The notes beneath the pieces are model-generated. The model did no database searches. It was given only the letters and a program-made list of their open reading frames with translations, and was not told where the DNA came from. 10,125 nt of DNA. It comes from an uncultured Planctomycetaceae bacterium (GTDB lineage Bacteria > Planctomycetota > Planctomycetia > Pirellulales > Pirellulaceae). Each line of letters opens with the position of its first letter. Within the stretch, counting starts at the first letter, position 1. Where the stretch lies: assembly GCA_937967665.1 (NCBI GenBank), contig CALBSZ010000238.1, positions 1 to 10,125 on the forward strand, given 5' to 3'. Both the position numbers and the translations under genes were made by a program. Positions 1 to 7,237 of the stretch are shown one piece after another.

Positions 1-708
1 GCCCGCGCCGCAGTGCGCGCCGAGCTGGGCCTGCCGGCCGATGCGCTGCTGGTCGGCCGCTTCGGGCGCAATGCGGCGATGAAGGATCATCCCACCGGGC
101 TGGCGGCGCTGGCGGAGGTGTGCGCGCAAAGGCCGGAGGTGCACTGCCTGTGGGCGGGCACCGGGTTGACGGCGGATGAGGAGCCCTTTGCCGGCTTCCT
201 GCGCGGGCACCCCGAACTGGCTGCGCGCTTTCATTTCCTCGGCGAGCGGCGCGATCTGCCGCGCCTCACCGCCGCGCTCGACCTCGCGCTGTCCTGCTCG
301 GCTTTCGGCGAGGGCTTTCCCAATGTCGTCGGCGAGGCCATGGCCTGCGCCGTTCCGGTGGTGGCCACCGATGTCGGCGACAGCGCCTGGGTGCTCGGCG
401 ATGCCGGCCGCGTCGTGCCTGCGGGCGATGCCGCGGTGATCGCACGCGCCTGCCTGGACCTGCTCGCCGAACCCGCAGAGCGCCTCCGCGCTCTCGGCGC
501 CGCCGGCCGCGAGCGCATCGCCGCGCATTTCGACATCGGGCACATCCTCGAGGACTACACCCACCTGCTGCTGCCGGCCTGCGATGACACGCGGGACTTT
601 TCCGGTCTGGCCGCGGTTGACGTATCGTCTTTCGGCGAAACCCCTTCCATTTTTCCGAGCATTGAAATCTGGCCGACCGCGAATTCGCCGCCGGATTTGG
701 ACAGTTAG
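1..708 (+). CDS. GT4 (GT-B fold) glycosyltransferase, C-terminal part, 5' truncated
   Basis: The frame is open from base 1, so the N-terminal acceptor-binding half lies off the window; the GTG at 13 is an internal codon rather than a start. The visible part is the nucleotide-sugar-binding Rossmann domain of a family 4 retaining glycosyltransferase. It shows the strand plus loop 'VGRFGRNAAMKDHP', a 'FLGERRDLPRL' segment, and the E-x7-E donor-binding signature in 'GEGFPNVVGEAMAC' (glutamates at codons 310-312 and 334-336), followed by 'PVVATDVGD' and 'GRVVPAGD'. Such enzymes move a sugar from a nucleotide donor to a lipid-linked or polysaccharide acceptor at the cytoplasmic membrane face. Family homology ends near 'YTHLLLPA' (about base 580). 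The last ~40 codons are low in complexity and in a different base composition, and look like read-through into unrelated DNA. GC is about 47-50 of 60 in lines 1, 241 and 481 but 35 of 60 in line 601. Acceptor and pathway cannot be told. Confidence 0.82.
   Translation, partial: ARAAVRAELGLPADALLVGRFGRNAAMKDHPTGLAALAEVCAQRPEVHCLWAGTGLTADEEPFAGFLRGHPELAARFHFLGERRDLPRLTAALDLALSCSAFGEGFPNVVGEAMACAVPVVATDVGDSAWVLGDAGRVVPAGDAAVIARACLDLLAEPAERLRALGAAGRERIAAHFDIGHILEDYTHLLLPACDDTRDFSGLAAVDVSSFGETPSIFPSIEIWPTANSPPDLDS
560..620. other. Sharp base-composition boundary (possible junction)
   Basis: Upstream of about 580 the sequence is roughly 78-83% GC in hand-counted 60-base lines (1-60, 241-300, 481-540). 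Line 541-600 has 38 G/C and line 601-660 has 35. The following intergenic DNA is near 50-60%. The change coincides with the end of recognisable glycosyltransferase homology, while the reading frame runs on to 708 without a family-like C-terminus. This supports a breakpoint, either biological (transfer or rearrangement) or an artefact (chimeric assembly). No repeat, integrase or transposase is seen at the boundary. Confidence 0.6.
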
Positions 709-813
709 TAGACGCTTGAAAAGGTGGGTCCGGTGAGCGCCAAACCCCGGATTTCTCGACTTCCGCCTCTGCCTTCTCGTCCGTCCAGATTTGTTTGCTT
801 TTCGTACATCGAC

Positions 814-843
814 AAAACGGGCCAATAGATGGAGCCGTTTTTT
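814..843 (+). terminator. Probable rho-independent terminator, likely bidirectional
   Basis: AAAACGG at 814-820 pairs with CCGTTTT at 835-841, and the run of T continues to 843 (six T in total). A bulged alternative pairing (AAAAC, GGC with GCC, GTTTT) gives a slightly longer stem and an 11-nt loop. It lies between two convergent genes, the glycosyltransferase ending at 708 and the membrane protein ending at 955. On the minus strand the same stem is followed by only four T, so it may stop both transcripts, more strongly on the plus strand. The rest of 709-954 has no gene I can support; it holds a 13-base palindrome CGGCGAATCGCCG (889-901) and two copies of GCCGGCGG (898-905, 925-932). Confidence 0.5.
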
Positions 844-954
844 CTAATCGGGCAAGATTTGCGGTTTGCAGCGAAGATTCTTGGCGTACGGCGAATCGCC
901 GGCGGTGTTCCGGGCAGCCTGAGAGCCGGCGGATCGGGCGCCAATTGCTGACGT

Positions 955-2274
955 TTACTGGCCGAGGAACGGCGCCGGCACGAGAAAGGCGTGCTGCTCA
1001 AACAAACTCCACGCCCCGTACCACAGCACATAGCGAGAAATGAAGACGATGAGCACAAAGATGGCCACGACCGGAATGGCCGCCAGCCGGGCCGCCCAGC
1101 GGGAAAGAAAGAACCGGGGTTGGTCGCGATGCCGGGCGCGGCCCACCGCCCAGCCGGTGATCCAGCGAGCCGGCCAGATGAATACGACAAAGACCAACGA
1201 AGGCAACGCGGTCACTTCTTGCGGCAAGAATTCAATCTTGAATAGATACAGGGGAATCGCGAATAACAGCGTGGCGAAAAGCGCCAGCCAGTAAGCAAGC
1301 GGAGCTCGCGTGAATTGCCGTCGCACCGTTCCCAATTCGAACATCGCCAGAAAGCGGTTCTCGGCGGCAAAATGCGTCTGCAGGAACGGCAGGTACAGCA
1401 GCACCACAGCCAGCAGGGGCGCGCCCAGCAACCCAACGGCAATCGCCGGCCCGTCCTTCGGCAATGCCGTGGCACCGATCAGCAGCAGGGTCGGGATAAA
1501 CAGCCAGGAAATCGCCCCCGCAAAACCACGAGCGCCCAACCAGAAGTAATGCGGCAAGCGGAGACCGTTGACGTAATTCCAGACGGCGTCGCGGGCCGTG
1601 CCGTACCACCGCCAACGGAGTACATCCGCGGCCAGTCGAATGGGCGGCAGCCAGTTCGCTACCCGCTCGCCGCGCAGCAGCGCCAGCAGTAGCAGGACCG
1701 GCCACGTCACCGGCCAAAAGAAATCACGCAGTCGACCGCCATGGTACCAGGCGCAAAGGATGTGCCCGACCATCAGGACGGTGCAGGTGATCAGCGCCAC
1801 TTGCAAACCGGCAGTACGGTCGCTCGCGGGGGCGATCAGCTGAGCATCCGCCCAAACTGCTGACAGGAATCGCAGCGGCAAGATCATGAGCCACGTACCC
1901 AGTACGAGACTGCCCGCCTTGGCGGCCTTGCGCGTCCCGATCAAACCGTCGCGCCAGCGCCCGGTTCGGGCCACCCGCCCGCTGACCTCCAGCAAGTAGC
2001 CGAGGCTCAGCAGGTTCAAAACGGGAATGGTTGCCAGCACGGCGAGGAAGAAGACCAGGCTGACAATCCCGAACGCGGTTTCCCAGACCACGCCGCTCCG
2101 GGCGTGAAGCCTTCGTAGCCAACCACGCTCGTCCACGACCACCACGTTTTCTTCAATCGATTCCGCCGCGACAACGCGGACCGGCGGCAATTCTTTCGCC
2201 GGCGTGGCCGTTGCGCCCGAATCCAGCTGGTCGGTAACGCCCGGCGAATTCATCGATGGAGGTGGTAGGGACAT
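955..2274 (-). CDS. Polytopic inner-membrane protein of unknown function
   Basis: A 439-residue protein reading from ATG at 2274 down to TAA at 955. A TTG two codons upstream is also in frame; the ATG is preferred, although only a weak GGAA lies upstream. The first ~60 residues are Pro/Ala/Val-rich, polar and probably cytoplasmic. About eight or nine hydrophobic segments follow, the first near residues 67-95 ('LVFFLAVLATIPVLNLLSLGY'-like stretch with a conserved-looking 'GYLLEVSGRVARTGRW' end), others near 122-140, 155-180, 190-203, 250-312, 345-365, 372-395 and 408-432. Arg-rich loops such as 'RWRDGLIGTRKAAKAG' sit between them. The 'IPVLNLLSLGYLLE' opening loosely recalls DUF4013-type membrane proteins, but I do not assign it. 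There are no enzymatic motifs, nucleotide-binding sites or signal peptide. It is monocistronic, divergent from the DUF1549 gene and convergent with the glycosyltransferase fragment. The coding assignment is firm; the function is unknown. Confidence 0.8.
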   Translation of the reverse strand: MSLPPPSMNSPGVTDQLDSGATATPAKELPPVRVVAAESIEENVVVVDERGWLRRLHARSGVVWETAFGIVSLVFFLAVLATIPVLNLLSLGYLLEVSGRVARTGRWRDGLIGTRKAAKAGSLVLGTWLMILPLRFLSAVWADAQLIAPASDRTAGLQVALITCTVLMVGHILCAWYHGGRLRDFFWPVTWPVLLLLALLRGERVANWLPPIRLAADVLRWRWYGTARDAVWNYVNGLRLPHYFWLGARGFAGAISWLFIPTLLLIGATALPKDGPAIAVGLLGAPLLAVVLLYLPFLQTHFAAENRFLAMFELGTVRRQFTRAPLAYWLALFATLLFAIPLYLFKIEFLPQEVTALPSLVFVVFIWPARWITGWAVGRARHRDQPRFFLSRWAARLAAIPVVAIFVLIVFISRYVLWYGAWSLFEQHAFLVPAPFLGQ

Positions 2275-2535
2275 GTCCAATTTCCGGCCGCGATCCGGCT
2301 GTCGGGAAGCTCAGTTACCCGACGGTAAGTAACAATGACAATTCGTCACGATTCGTCAGATATTTCCCAAGCTTCTCGCAAATTGTCCGAATAGTCGATT
2401 ATTCGCCGAAACCGCGGCAGGATACGTACGCTCGGTGAAACCAAAACAGTATTATACAAGTATGAACCTGCAACTGCCGAATCATACCCGGCCGGCGGGA
2501 AAATAGTTTCAAGTGCGAAGCGACAGGCAAAGGTC
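2275..2535. promoter_or_regulatory. Divergent intergenic region with candidate operator elements
   Basis: This 261-base gap separates the membrane protein (-) from the DUF1549/1553 gene (+) and is visibly richer in A/T than its flanks, so it should hold both promoters. Visible elements are: an inverted repeat TTACC-N4-GGTAA at 2315-2328; two exact copies of ATTCGTCA starting 10 bases apart (2341, 2351); an inverted repeat CGAATA-N6-TATTCG at 2388-2405; and AGTATTATA at 2448-2456, which reads as TATTAT (2450-2455) on the plus strand and as a perfect TATAAT on the minus strand. No convincing -35 box sits at the right distance for either strand. The plus-strand gene has CAGG (2524-2527) and AAAGG (2529-2533) just before its ATG. 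These sites are seen in the sequence; regulatory function is inferred. Confidence 0.45.
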
Positions 2536-4185
2536 ATGTGGCTGCGAAATCTGGTTTTTATCGGCTTCTGCATCGCCGGCTTTGCGGCCATCGCTGGCGG
2601 ACTGCTGACGGCGGAACGCGTTGACGAACCGTCCCTCGCCCATCCGGCTCAGTTCCAGTCAGACGACTTCGCGCGACAGCTGCGAGCTTTGAATGCCGAA
2701 TTCGAAACGGACTGGTCCGAGGCGGGGATGGCAGCCGCGCCGAGGGCCGACGACTTGACGATCGCCCGGCGCATTTCCCTGGGACTCACCGGGACCATCC
2801 CGTCGCTCGAAGAAATTCGCTCCCTGGAACGGCAACCGCCTGAACAGCGTATTCCCTGGTGGCTTTCCCATATCCTGGAAGATCGCCGCTATGCCGACTA
2901 CGTCGCCGAGCGGTTGGGGCGAGCGTATGTCGGTACGGAAGGAGGACCTTTCCTGGTCTATCGACGACGGCGCTTCGTGATGTGGCTCAGCGACCGCTTG
3001 GCCGAGAACATGCCTTACGACAAATTGGTCCGGACACTTATCAGTGACACAGGACTCTGGACCGATTCGCCGGCGGTCAACTTCGTCACCGTGACGCTGG
3101 ACCAGAACAATGACAAAGGACCTGACGAAATCAAGTTAGCCGCCCGCACATCTCGCGCCTTCCTGGGCATGCGCATCGATTGCCTGCAGTGCCATGACGA
3201 TAATCTGGGCACAATCAACTTGGGAAGCGACGCAGATCCCGTGGACGGCCTGCAAACGCACTTTCATCAGCTGGCGGCGTTCTATTCGAGCGCGAAATCG
3301 ACTGGCCGCGGCATCCAGGACGACAGGAATCGCGAGTACAAGTACCAGTTTCTCGGCGCGGAGTCGGAAGAGACGGTGACGCCGAATGTGCCCTTCTACC
3401 CCGAACTGCTTGAACAGCGTGGTACGCGCCGACAACAATTAGCGCGGTGGGTGACCCATACGGAAAATCGCGCCTTCGCGCGGGCGACCGTGAATCGGGC
3501 CTGGGCCATCCTGTTCGGCCGGCCACTGGTCGAACCTGTGGACGACATCCCGCTGGCCGGAGATTTTCCTCGGGGGATGGACCTGCTGGCCGACGACCTC
3601 ATCCAGCATCACTACGACCTGGCCCGCCTGTTTCGGCTGATCGCCATGTCACGGCCCTTTCAGAACGATAGCCGCGCGGATTTCGAAATCACCTCTCGCC
3701 ACGAAGACCACTGGGCTGTGTTTCCCTTGGTGCGGCTACGTCCGGAACAAGTAGCTGGCTCGATCCAACAGGCAAGTTCCCTGAAGACCATCGACGCGGA
3801 TGCGCACATCATCAAGCGATTGCAGAAGTTTGGTCAACAGCAAAACTTCGTGGAACGCTACGGCGACATTGGAGAAGACGAATTCGATGATCGCGGCGGC
3901 ACCATCACGCAGCGCCTGCTGATGATGAACGGCAACGTGGTGAAGGAGCGGACCGAGCCCAATTTTGTCATGAATTCGTCCACTCGAATCGCGATCCTCG
4001 CGCCCGATGACGAAACGGCCGTGACGACCGCCTTTCTCGCCATTTTCACTCGACGACCCGCCGACGAAGAGCGGTCGCATTTCGTCGACCGCCTGCGCGG
4101 CAAGAAGGGCTATGCCCGCCAGGCAGCCGTCGAAGATCTCTATTGGACGTTGATGAACAGCACCGAATTCTCGTGGAACCACTAA
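2536..4185 (+). CDS. DUF1549 and DUF1553 domain protein (planctomycete PSCyt2/PSD1 type)
   Basis: A 549-residue exported protein. Residues about 4-25 form a single hydrophobic segment, a signal peptide or membrane anchor. The DUF1549 (PSCyt2) region spans roughly 45-250: 'RRISLGLTGTIPSLEEI', 'YADYVAERLGRAYVG', 'MPYDKLVRTLI', then a CxxCH motif 'CLQCHDD' at residues 216-220, the family's conserved 'C-Q-CH' site. The DUF1553 (PSD1) region spans about 295-545: 'RQQLARWVTHTENRAFARA', 'VNRAWAILFGRPLVEPVDD', 'LIQHHYDLARLFRLIAMSRPFQ', and 'QRLLMMNGNVV', ending 'LYWTLMNSTEFSWNH'. Many relatives carry an extra N-terminal cytochrome-c-like PSCyt1 domain; this compact form lacks it. The family's reaction is not established; the CxxCH suggests haem or metal binding, but only one is present. 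The DUF1501 gene follows after 41 bases, the usual pairing in Planctomycetota, implying joint function at or outside the cytoplasmic membrane. The start is supported by an adjacent purine-rich site. Confidence 0.92.
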   Translation: MWLRNLVFIGFCIAGFAAIAGGLLTAERVDEPSLAHPAQFQSDDFARQLRALNAEFETDWSEAGMAAAPRADDLTIARRISLGLTGTIPSLEEIRSLERQPPEQRIPWWLSHILEDRRYADYVAERLGRAYVGTEGGPFLVYRRRRFVMWLSDRLAENMPYDKLVRTLISDTGLWTDSPAVNFVTVTLDQNNDKGPDEIKLAARTSRAFLGMRIDCLQCHDDNLGTINLGSDADPVDGLQTHFHQLAAFYSSAKSTGRGIQDDRNREYKYQFLGAESEETVTPNVPFYPELLEQRGTRRQQLARWVTHTENRAFARATVNRAWAILFGRPLVEPVDDIPLAGDFPRGMDLLADDLIQHHYDLARLFRLIAMSRPFQNDSRADFEITSRHEDHWAVFPLVRLRPEQVAGSIQQASSLKTIDADAHIIKRLQKFGQQQNFVERYGDIGEDEFDDRGGTITQRLLMMNGNVVKERTEPNFVMNSSTRIAILAPDDETAVTTAFLAIFTRRPADEERSHFVDRLRGKKGYARQAAVEDLYWTLMNSTEFSWNH

Positions 4186-4226
4186 CCGCATTGCCGCCGC
4201 GCCCAACGCGGCAGGAACGGAAGACC

Positions 4227-5534
4227 ATGTCAAATCGTACCGATTGTGGAACGCGTGATCATTTTCATCGTCGCACCTTGTTCAAGGCGGCGGGAGCCGC
4301 CAGCGCGCTCTGGCTGACGCCGGTTGCCGAACAGCTGGCACGTGCGGCCGAGTCGCAGCCGCGCGGTACCGGGGCGAAGTCGATCATTATGCTCTGGATG
4401 CAGGGTGGACCGAGCCAGCTGGAAACGTTCGATCCGAAACCGGGCGCGGCGATTTCCTACGGCACCGAAGCCATCGATACTGCGGTTCCCGGGATCCAAC
4501 TGGCCAAGGGCCTGGAGCCGTTGGCGGAGATCATGCAGGACATTTCGATCGTCCGCAGCGTGACCAGCAAGGAAGGCGATCACGAGCGGGCCGTCTACAA
4601 CGGCAAAACCGGATTTCGACCGGACCCGACGCTGGTCCATCCGTCGCTGGGCGCGGTGGCCTGCAGCATGCTGCACGACAACGTCGAAATTCCCCGGCAC
4701 GTCTCGATCCTGCCCGGACCTTTTCCCGCTCGCGGCGGTTATTTGGGCGACCAATACGATGCCTTCAAGATCTACGATCCGCGCAAACGCATTCCCGACG
4801 TCACCAAACGCGTCTCGGACGAACGATTCAAACGCCGCGCGAAGGATCTGGAGATTTTGGAAGCCAATTTCCAGCGGCGGCGCATCATTCGCATGAATGA
4901 GAACAAGACGCTCCACGAAACATCGATTCAGGCGGCGCTGAAGATGATGTCGTCGGAACAGCTGAAAGCCTTCGACGTCGCGGAAGTGCCGGAAAGCGAA
5001 CGCGCGCCGTTTGGCGATCATCCCTTCGGACGCGGTTGCCTGGCTGCCGCCCGGTTGATTGAAGTGGGCGTCCGCTGCGTCGAAGTCACGCTGAACGGCT
5101 GGGACACCCACGCCAATAATCATGCCGGCTGCAAGATCCAGACAGATATTCTCGGCCCCGCTTACGCGTCGCTCATCAAGTACTTGAAACAGCGCGACCT
5201 GCTAAAACATACCGTGGTCATTTGCGGCGGCGAATTCGGCCGCACGCCGCGGTTGAATGGCATCGAAGGACGGGATCATTGGCCCCACGGGTTCAGTATC
5301 TGCCTGTCAGGCGGCGGCATTCAAGGCGGACGAGTCGTCGGCGAAACGTCGCCGGAACCGAAAATGGAAAAGGAACACTGGGACCAGAACGTCGCCGACC
5401 CGCACAACGTCGCGGATATCCACGCCACCGTCCTCCACGCACTCGGCATCGACTTCAAACGCGAACTGCAAACTCCCATCCAACGCCCGATGATCATCAG
5501 CCAGGGCAGCGTGATCGAAGAACTGCTGGCCTAG
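4227..5534 (+). CDS. DUF1501 domain protein with Tat signal
   Basis: A 435-residue protein starting at ATG 4227, chosen because AGGAA (4213-4217) sits nine bases upstream and because a start at 4143 would lie inside the preceding gene and put non-family residues before the signal. The N-terminus has a twin-arginine motif 'HRRTLFKAAG' (Arg15-Arg16) followed by a short apolar stretch and 'QLARAAES', so folded export through the Tat pathway is expected. The DUF1501 domain fills the rest: 'IIMLWMQGGPSQLETFDPKP' near 53-72, 'GWDTHANN' at 291-298, and 'GGEFGRTPRLN' at 334-344 followed by 'GRDHWPHGF'. The Asp/His-rich sites match the alkaline-phosphatase/sulfatase-like superfamily to which DUF1501 is related; metal binding is inferred and the substrate is unknown. 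It sits 41 bases after the DUF1549/DUF1553 gene and is probably co-transcribed with it. The glycosyltransferase follows after about 100 bases with no clear terminator between. Confidence 0.92.
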   Translation: MSNRTDCGTRDHFHRRTLFKAAGAASALWLTPVAEQLARAAESQPRGTGAKSIIMLWMQGGPSQLETFDPKPGAAISYGTEAIDTAVPGIQLAKGLEPLAEIMQDISIVRSVTSKEGDHERAVYNGKTGFRPDPTLVHPSLGAVACSMLHDNVEIPRHVSILPGPFPARGGYLGDQYDAFKIYDPRKRIPDVTKRVSDERFKRRAKDLEILEANFQRRRIIRMNENKTLHETSIQAALKMMSSEQLKAFDVAEVPESERAPFGDHPFGRGCLAAARLIEVGVRCVEVTLNGWDTHANNHAGCKIQTDILGPAYASLIKYLKQRDLLKHTVVICGGEFGRTPRLNGIEGRDHWPHGFSICLSGGGIQGGRVVGETSPEPKMEKEHWDQNVADPHNVADIHATVLHALGIDFKRELQTPIQRPMIISQGSVIEELLA

Positions 5535-5636
5535 CACACGCTTCTCGAATGCCTCGCCGTGCTAGCAGGAAAACTCTGTTGCCTGACGGGCGCGGTTGTC
5601 CTAAACTTCGCCTCCGCACAGAAAGGAATCTTTGCC

Positions 5637-6617
5637 ATGCGACTATCTCTGGTGATCCCGGTCTTCAATGAAGAAGAGAGCCTGCCGGTCCTGCACGACA
5701 AGATCACGGCGAGTCTCACGAGCTTTGCCGGCGACTACGAAGTGTTGTTCATCGACGACGGGTCCACGGATACCAGCATGGACGTTTTGCGCTCGCTTGC
5801 CGAACAAGACCCGGCGATCCGCGTCGTGCAACTCCGGCGCAACTACGGACAGACGGCGGCCATGCAGGCCGGTATTCAAATGGCCTCTGGCGACATCATC
5901 GTCACGCTCGACAGCGACCTGCAGAACGACCCGGACGACATTCCGATGATGGTTCAGAAGCTGGACGAAGGCTTTGACCTGGTGCACGGCTGGCGCAAGA
6001 ATCGACAAGACACGTTCATCAATCGCCGCCTGCCCTCGATGATTGCCAACTGGCTGATTTCCCGGACCACCGGCTTTCCGATTCATGACCTGGGCTGCAC
6101 CCTGAAAGCGATCCGCCGCGAGATCGCCCAGGAACTGGAACTCTACGGGGAAATGCATCGCTTCATTCCCATTCTGGCGCACGCCCGCGGCGCGCGCTGC
6201 GCGGAAGTCGTCACGCGGCATCACGCCCGGCAGTTCGGCCAGACCAGCTACGGGATCTCGCGGACGTTTCGAGTCGTCTTGGACCTGATCACCGTCAAAT
6301 ACCTGCTCAGCTTCTTTGCCAGCCCGATGAAACTGTTCGGCGGCGTCGGGATCGTCTGCGGCATTACCGCGTTGCTGAGCGGATTGGTAACCCTGGCCAT
6401 GAAGGTTTGGGGAGGTGTCGATATGACCGGAAACCCGCTGCTCATGTTGTCCGTCCTGTCGGTGATGGTCAGCATTCAATTCGTCAGCCTCGGACTACTG
6501 GGCGAAGTGAATGCGCGGATTTACTATGCATCCCAGCCGAATCAGAACTTCGCCATTCGCGAACTGGTCAACTTCGATGACGAAGTGAACGTCGCCGGGC
6601 GCCTCCGCGCGGCGTAG
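5637..6617 (+). CDS. Family 2 glycosyltransferase, DPM1/ArnC/GtrB-like (polyprenyl-phosphate sugar transferase)
   Basis: A 326-residue protein beginning at ATG 5637, nine bases after AAAGGA (5622-5627); the open frame further upstream has no comparable site and does not look like family sequence. The GT-A domain starts at once: 'LSLVIPVFNEEESLPVL' (residues 3-19), 'VLFIDDGSTD' (36-45), 'LRRNYGQTAAMQAGI' (66-80), and the metal-binding DxD within 'LDSDLQNDPDDIP' (91-103). Later come 'HDLGCTLKAIRRE', 'GEMHRFIPILAHARGA' and 'FGQTSYGISRTFRVVLDLI', all typical of enzymes that transfer a sugar from a nucleotide donor to undecaprenyl or dolichyl phosphate. Two C-terminal hydrophobic segments ('LFGGVGIVCGITALLSGLVT' and 'LLMLSVLSVMVSIQFVSLGL') would anchor it, as in the ArnC/GtrB group. 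The lipid-linked sugar would serve cell-surface glycosylation; which sugar cannot be read. It is in the same direction as the DUF genes, so may be in their transcript. Confidence 0.9.
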   Translation: MRLSLVIPVFNEEESLPVLHDKITASLTSFAGDYEVLFIDDGSTDTSMDVLRSLAEQDPAIRVVQLRRNYGQTAAMQAGIQMASGDIIVTLDSDLQNDPDDIPMMVQKLDEGFDLVHGWRKNRQDTFINRRLPSMIANWLISRTTGFPIHDLGCTLKAIRREIAQELELYGEMHRFIPILAHARGARCAEVVTRHHARQFGQTSYGISRTFRVVLDLITVKYLLSFFASPMKLFGGVGIVCGITALLSGLVTLAMKVWGGVDMTGNPLLMLSVLSVMVSIQFVSLGLLGEVNARIYYASQPNQNFAIRELVNFDDEVNVAGRLRAA

Positions 6618-6625
6618 CCCAACGA

Positions 6626-6643
6626 GCCTTAAGGCACGAAGGC
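6626..6643. terminator. Short palindrome/hairpin in a 27-base convergent gap
   Basis: The gap between the glycosyltransferase stop (6617) and the Uma2-family gene stop (6645) holds a perfect palindrome GCCTTAAGGC (6626-6635). A second AAGGC at 6639-6643 lets GCCTT pair across an 8-nt loop. It may help end the two converging transcripts, but the stem is only five pairs and no T run follows, so this is tentative. Confidence 0.25.
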
Positions 6644-6644
6644 A

Positions 6645-7199
6645 CTACCGCGGCGGGAAGAACTCGCTGACGGGACAGCGAAACCCAGCCAGCACTCCCT
6701 CTCCGACCAGCTCGTCGCTTTCCCTCAATCGCACGATCGATTGGTCGAGTCGATAGACCTGCACGGATCGGGTTCGCGGGTGAACGAGCCAGATATGCGG
6801 GATTCCGGCGTCCAGATATTGTTGTACTTTTTCGTCGAGATCCTCGGACGTATCGTTGGGAGATACAACTTCCACCGCCAGATCCGGCGCAATCTCGCAA
6901 TGTCCTTGTGGAAACTCGCCACGCGGCAGTCTGTCGGCACGGATGAAACTGACGTCGGGCTTGCGGACCTGATTGGGATCCTGCGGAAAACATTTGAAAC
7001 TGGCATCGGCGCCAGCGACCCAGCCAAGCTTGTGCTCACTGCAGAAATTTCGCAGCAGGCACAACACCGTTGCTGCAATCCAGCTCGATTCATATCCCAC
7101 TTTCTTCTCCTTGAGCTGACCATTTACCAGTTCGAACTGGTCGCCATCGGTCATTGAAAGCAAGTCGTCGGGCGTATAGCTTGTGTTGCCAATGCTCAC
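6645..7199 (-). CDS. Uma2 family endonuclease-like protein (DUF820, PD-(D/E)XK fold)
   Basis: A 184-residue protein starting with GTG at 7199; the choice is supported by GAGGA (minus strand, 7206-7210) six bases upstream. It matches the Uma2/DUF820 family over its full length: 'YTPDDLLSMTDGDQFELVNGQL' (residues 8-29) with the family Glu23, 'VRKPDVSFI' (78-86) with Asp82, 'PDLAVEVVSPND' (105-116) with Glu110, then 'KVQQYLDAGIPHIWLVHPRTRSVQVYR'. These are the acidic residues of a restriction-endonuclease-like (PD-(D/E)XK) core. Uma2 proteins occur in many copies in Planctomycetota, Cyanobacteria and Chloroflexota; biological targets are poorly known and nuclease activity is inferred from the fold. 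It is monocistronic, convergent with the glycosyltransferase and divergent from the helicase, with only 54 bases between the starts. No partner antitoxin or methylase is adjacent. Confidence 0.9.
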   Translation of the reverse strand: MSIGNTSYTPDDLLSMTDGDQFELVNGQLKEKKVGYESSWIAATVLCLLRNFCSEHKLGWVAGADASFKCFPQDPNQVRKPDVSFIRADRLPRGEFPQGHCEIAPDLAVEVVSPNDTSEDLDEKVQQYLDAGIPHIWLVHPRTRSVQVYRLDQSIVRLRESDELVGEGVLAGFRCPVSEFFPPR

Positions 7200-7237
7200 G
7201 GTCAGTCCTCGGAAGCGGGGCGAAGATACAATAGAGT

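Noticed and set aside
13..15. GTG at 13 as the start of the left-edge glycosyltransferase
   Set aside because: The frame is open back to base 1 and the protein would lack its whole N-terminal GT-B half; this is a truncated gene.
565..700. Short minus-strand frame (about 45 codons) opposite the glycosyltransferase tail
   Set aside because: No ribosome site, no recognisable protein pattern, and bounded by stops close by; chance open frame at the composition break.
898..932. Two GCCGGCGG copies as the start of a repeat array or CRISPR
   Set aside because: Only two 8-base GC-rich copies, no third unit and no regular spacer; explainable by base composition.
4230..5123. Long minus-strand open frame (297 codons) inside the DUF1501 gene
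   Set aside because: The plus strand encodes clear Tat and DUF1501 motifs across it; the minus frame is an antisense shadow from codon bias.
5643..6479. Long minus-strand open frame (278 codons) inside the family 2 glycosyltransferase
   Set aside because: The plus strand holds the DxD and other GT2 motifs; the antisense product has a His/Asp/Arg-rich shadow composition and no family features.
6645..7199. Uma2-family protein plus helicase as a defence system
   Set aside because: A nuclease-fold protein beside an SF1 helicase is suggestive, but they are on opposite strands, the Uma2 family is widespread and multi-copy in this phylum, and no methylase, sensor or mobile-element context is present.
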